A program made the translations under genes and the position numbers. A stretch of 64,000 nucleotides of DNA from Boswellia sacra (lineage: Eukaryota; Streptophyta; Magnoliopsida; Sapindales; Burseraceae). Position 1 is the first letter of the stretch, and each line of letters starts with the position of its first letter. Location: assembly GCA_013180625.2 (NCBI GenBank), contig SNVD02002577.1:496001-560000 (forward strand), written 5' to 3'. Positions 60,391 to 64,000 of this stretch are shown one piece after another. Under the pieces are notes generated by a model. That model was not told where the DNA came from. It worked only from the letters and a program-made list of their open reading frames with translations, and searched no databases.

Positions 60391-60952
60391 TCAAAGATTA
60401 TCTGTACTGAGCATGTTTCATATGAGAATCGACTAAGTTGACCTGTTCATATAAAGCACTAAGATGCACTGAGATTTGAAAACTGAGAAAGGACATTGGC
60501 ACTTGGCAGTAACTTGAATTATAACAGTGTTCAGTTATGTTGTTTATATCTGTAGCATCATTAGTCTATTTATAATTAAAGCATGCTTGGGCTGTTTTAT
60601 TAGTATAAATTTGCTGGTAATTTCATGTCAAATACAGAGAGGGCTACCAGTATATGACGTGTGAAAGCCATTCATTGAGAGTAACTTTAATGTATCTTGA
60701 AAATATGTTGAGGTCACCCACTCAAATGGAAAATGGCTAGCTCTATACATGTGTGAAAGCTACTGTATTCATTCAAAAAATTCATATTGAGATTAACTTT
60801 TGTATGTGTAAGAAGCATGTTCAAGTTGATCACTCAATTGGATAAGTGATAAAATAATATTTATGTTTGAGGTTTATTCACAGCTCGGATACATGCTTGG
60901 TTATAAAAGATTATATGATGTCCAGATATTTCTGTTATGTGTATTACGACTA

Positions 60953-61656
60953 TTTTCAGTTATAGTTTTTACAACTTACGATCAGTGCTTTATGTTTGAC
61001 TCAGTTTGATTCTTTTAAGTGTATTTTGACTAGTCAAAAGTTCCAGGTCAGTGAAATTGATTTGAGGGGGAGTTTGTTCAGTTGCAAGAATACTTGATTT
61101 AATTAGTTTCTTGGTTTTTAATTTTTTTTTCATATTTATGCACAATTTGAAGAGGTGAAAATTTAGTTAGGGGGACTATTGTTTGTCATTTTGTTTTTCT
61201 TTTATACTTTGGCACTTGTTCAGAAAATAATGGGGAGAAGTATGGATGTTTCTAGTGTCATTTGGTTGTTTCTTTGTTTTTATAGGTTGTCGTTATATTC
61301 TTTGTTTTCAGTTATAGTTTTTACAACTTACGATCAGTGCTTTATGTTTGACTCAGTTTGATTCTTTTAAGTGTATTTTGACTAGTCAAAAGTTCCAGGT
61401 CAGTGAAATTGATTTGAGGGGGAGTTTGTTCAGTTGCAAGAATACTTGATTTAATTAGTTTCTTGGTTTTTAATTTTTTTTTCATATTTATGCACAATTT
61501 GAAGAGGTGAAAATTTAGTTAGGGGGACTTTTGTTTGTCATTTTGTTTTTCTTTTATACTTTGGCACTTGTTCAGAAAATAATGGGGAGAAGTATGGATG
61601 TTTCTAGTGTCATTTGGTTGTTTCTTTGTTTTTATAGGTTGTCGTTATATTCTTTG
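60953..61656. repeat. 352-bp tandem duplication inside the SIRE-like element
   Basis: Copies 60953-61304 and 61305-61656 lie head to tail and differ at one base by eye (ggactattg versus ggacttttg). Each includes a purine tract gatttgagggggagtt that resembles a polypurine tract. Non-coding apart from a chance 60-codon frame in each copy. Confidence 0.93.
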
Positions 61657-61749
61657 TTTATGTGTTTCATTTTAGTTGCATTACATGTACTCATGCATTT
61701 TTTTTTTATCATTTAGATGTTTTCATCACAAGATGCCAAAGGGGGAGAT

Positions 61750-62678
61750 TGTTGGTTCTAGACGTGCATATTCATTGCACATAAGTATTTTGTCATCATG
61801 TGATAAAAACATTACATATGGATATTTTCCTAATCTCATTTATTATATATATATGTTTTGTATTAGGAGAATTTTAATTACAATAGGATAAGTCATGATG
61901 GTATCCTAGTTAAATAAGAATAAGTTTTATGGTATCCTAGTTGAATAGGAATAAGTTTGGATTTAGAATCCTAGTTGAATAGGAAGTTTTATTAATTATC
62001 CCTTATTAGATTATGATATTATTTAAGTATTCTAGTTTACTTAGGAGAAGTATATTATCACTTCTTATAATATTTGATTATTATCCAAACTTTCCTTATA
62101 AGTTTTATTGAGATTCTATAGGATTTTGACAAGGATTACAATTGATATAAAAAAACTATATAAAGCTATCTTCATAGCTTTTGGAGGAGGGGGAATTCAA
62201 GGCATTCAACGCAAATTGAGAGAGAGCAATCAAGAGCAAGTTTGAGTACGTTTTTTATTTGTTTTTTATGTCTTGTGTAAAGTTTTAGGCTTTGGTTAAT
62301 TGTTATAGGCCGTATGAGCTTAAGGGAGTTGAGTAATCATATGTGTCTATACCAGTTACGAGTGTTATGTTATTCTTAACAGCGTGTTGTTAAGATAATT
62401 GTGACAGAAAAAGAGCAGCATCAGAAGAGTGTGTGAAGGACTATGGTTGTGATCAGGGTTGATCAAGTTTACATAGATTAGGCTAGTGAGTGAGCGGGTG
62501 TCTACTACTGTAAAGAATACTAAGTCGAGTGTAAACACATACAACATAGTGGATTGCAACTCTTGTTGCTCTTGGATGTAGGTTGGTTATAACCGAACCA
62601 CGTAAAAATCTTGTTCTGATTTACATTACAGTTTTTTGTTATATTATTCGTAACTTTCATACACTGCCAAACCCAACA
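61750..62678 (+). repeat. SIRE-like 3' LTR
   Basis: 929 bp, preceded by the polypurine tract aaagggggagat. Its end, the gttct duplication and some flanking bases are themselves duplicated: the 22-bp gttctagaggcaaaacccaa-ca unit at 62679-62700 precedes a second gttctagaggcaaag. Confidence 0.9.
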
Positions 62679-62700
62679 GTTCTAGAGGCAAAACCCAACA

Positions 62701-64000
62701 GTTCTAGAGGCAAAGAGTATTTTCCTTTTGAAATGGGTTTTCTACTAGTTGAGGCCGGTAATAGGGTAATTTTATTGGAAATTCCCTTTTTCTTTGAGGG
62801 AGCCATTTGAAAAATCAATATTATGGCAAAGTCAAGGTTTTAAATAGAGGATGAAGCATCATTAAATCATTTTTACGAAGAAAAGGGTGATGAAAATACC
62901 TAAGAGGTTAAGAAAAGATGTGAAAAAGTTACGACGCCATCAGTACATGTGGTATTACGACATTGATTGCATAAAATTTGAGATATGCATTAGTGTCACA
63001 TGTAAGTCAATGCTGTGAAAACACATAAATGAATGTGATAAAGTTAGAGCATAAATTCTGAGGAATATGATACAGAGATTGAACACCACACAAGTCGCAC
63101 CATTGAATAATCGAGAAAGGTGAGTGCTCGGAAAGAAAAAATTTATTGCAAGTTTTCAAAGAATATTAACTTTCAGAAAAACCAAGGGCATATCCTAAGT
63201 AAAGAACTCTCGCGCATTGTTAACTCTTGGAAGAAGTAAAAAGATATTCTCAACGAGGAAAAGGTGGTGATCTTACCAGATAGTGATTATCATTTTTTCG
63301 ATGATAATTTCTCTACCCGAATTGAATATTAGTGATAGTTTCACTGCAATTTCTTATCAAGTGATAGTTTTAATTTTAAATTGGGCATCACTGGCATCTT
63401 CATTATAATACCTTTTCAGGTGACAGATATATAAAAATGTGATTATATCTTCAGTATAATACGATGCATGGAAATCAAGAGATATGAAAGGCAAAAGTTA
63501 AAAACAAAGGTAGATATTTTATTAATACACATAACTTGTGGATGTACAACAAAAAAAAAAGAAAAGAAAAGAAAAATCTTTAGACAATCCAATAACGGAG
63601 CATTGCTCCTTTTCGTGCCCTTTATTAGCGTGAGTCTTCCTGGTCTTTCTCCCGGCAGAGGCATTAACAAAAATTGTCCCCTACCTACGAATGTTTCAAA
63701 TAGATGGGGGACTTATCTCCAAGAATTCTTCCTCAGGAAGGGGCGCCACTTCGCTTTCGTCATCGTTGCTATCAGCATTAGCTTCATGCTAGTAATCTCT
63801 AGGAACAACAATGTCTTCTAGAGCATCAATATCCATACCTATAACAGATAGGTTTCCAGGATTGGGAGCAGAAGATACTTTAACAATAGGGGGTAATGGG
63901 AGTAGACCCAAGATGCTCCGAAGGATTAGATAGCCATCCCCTTCAAGGAATGAATCTTTCTACAGCAGTAGGCACGACATTCAGTGGTTCAACCCAAAAA
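62701..64000. other. Continuation of the Tat-type element, non-coding and antisense remnants
   Basis: Joins the sequence before 57551 once the SIRE-like element is removed. It contains another hairpin of the same family at 63331-63345 and decayed versions near 63290-63310. Frames at 63443-63821 on both strands lack domains; by position they may be remnants of the same antisense region. No LTR end of the Tat element is identified before the window ends. Confidence 0.45.

Larger units (their letters stand above)
57551..62678 (+). mobile_element. Gag-only SIRE/Maximus-like LTR retrotransposon (internally deleted, TR-GAG-like)
   Basis: A 5128-bp element with LTRs of 933 and 929 bp (TG...CA), and target duplication gttct (57546-57550 and 62679-62683). 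The only recognisable coding region is gag plus a trace of protease; integrase, RT and RNase H are missing. The LTRs differ at roughly 50-60 sites plus some indels by eye (about 6%), older than the other LTR elements here. It is inserted into the Tat-type remnant. To move, it would need enzymes from a complete relative. Confidence 0.88.

Noticed and set aside
61179..61716. Two 60-codon frames with the same sequence
   Set aside because: Same non-coding stretch in both copies of the 352-bp duplication; no domain and T-rich.

Overview
This is plant nuclear DNA, most likely from a eudicot. It is AT-rich, its genes are split by GT-AG introns, it carries a nuclear-type tRNA-Phe, and more than 40% of it is transposon sequence. 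The genes resemble Arabidopsis families. The PII protein keeps a C-terminal tail that, as I recall, Brassicaceae have lost, so a non-Brassicaceous dicot is the best guess. I cannot name the species.

Genes that look intact, with exons whose reading phases close: a five-exon GDSL esterase/lipase (12768-15410, -); tRNA-Phe(GAA) (17441-17513, -); a three-exon DUF952 protein (18978-20934, -); the chloroplast nitrogen sensor PII/GLB1 (eight coding exons, 22314-30743, +); the Golgi small GTPase ARF1 (six coding exons, 32440-34206, +); and an intronless mitochondrial-type PPR protein (42124-43623, -). A second GDSL copy beside the first is a pseudogene cut in two by a retrotransposon.

Transposons: 0.7-1.9 kb, a hAT MITE nested in a PIF/Harbinger-like element. 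6955-12207, a Copia element (366-bp LTRs, TSD agatt) inside the GDSL pseudogene. 16.2-17.5 kb, a decayed repeat array with tRNA-Phe remnants and a Tourist-like MITE. 24598-29926, a chromodomain Gypsy element (TSD acatc) antisense in intron 5 of the PII gene. 35058-41370, a Copia element (TSD gaagg) with an intact 1191-codon pol. 43934-49316, a MULE with a 9-bp TSD and an antisense GRF zinc-finger gene. 50.4-52.0 kb, a DUF1985 fragment. 53897-55226, a non-autonomous element with 146-bp inverted termini. 55.4-64 kb, a decayed Tat-type Gypsy element containing a gag-only SIRE-like element (57551-62678). LTR divergence by eye is about 1.1% (Copia-1), 1.6% (Gypsy), 1.7% (Copia-2) and 6% (SIRE-like), so insertions came in layers.

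The genes do not form a pathway. The least explained signals are a family of short hairpins with covarying stems around 56.3-56.7 kb, a 352-bp tandem duplication far younger than the element that holds it, and tRNA-Phe fragments amplified after a shared internal deletion.
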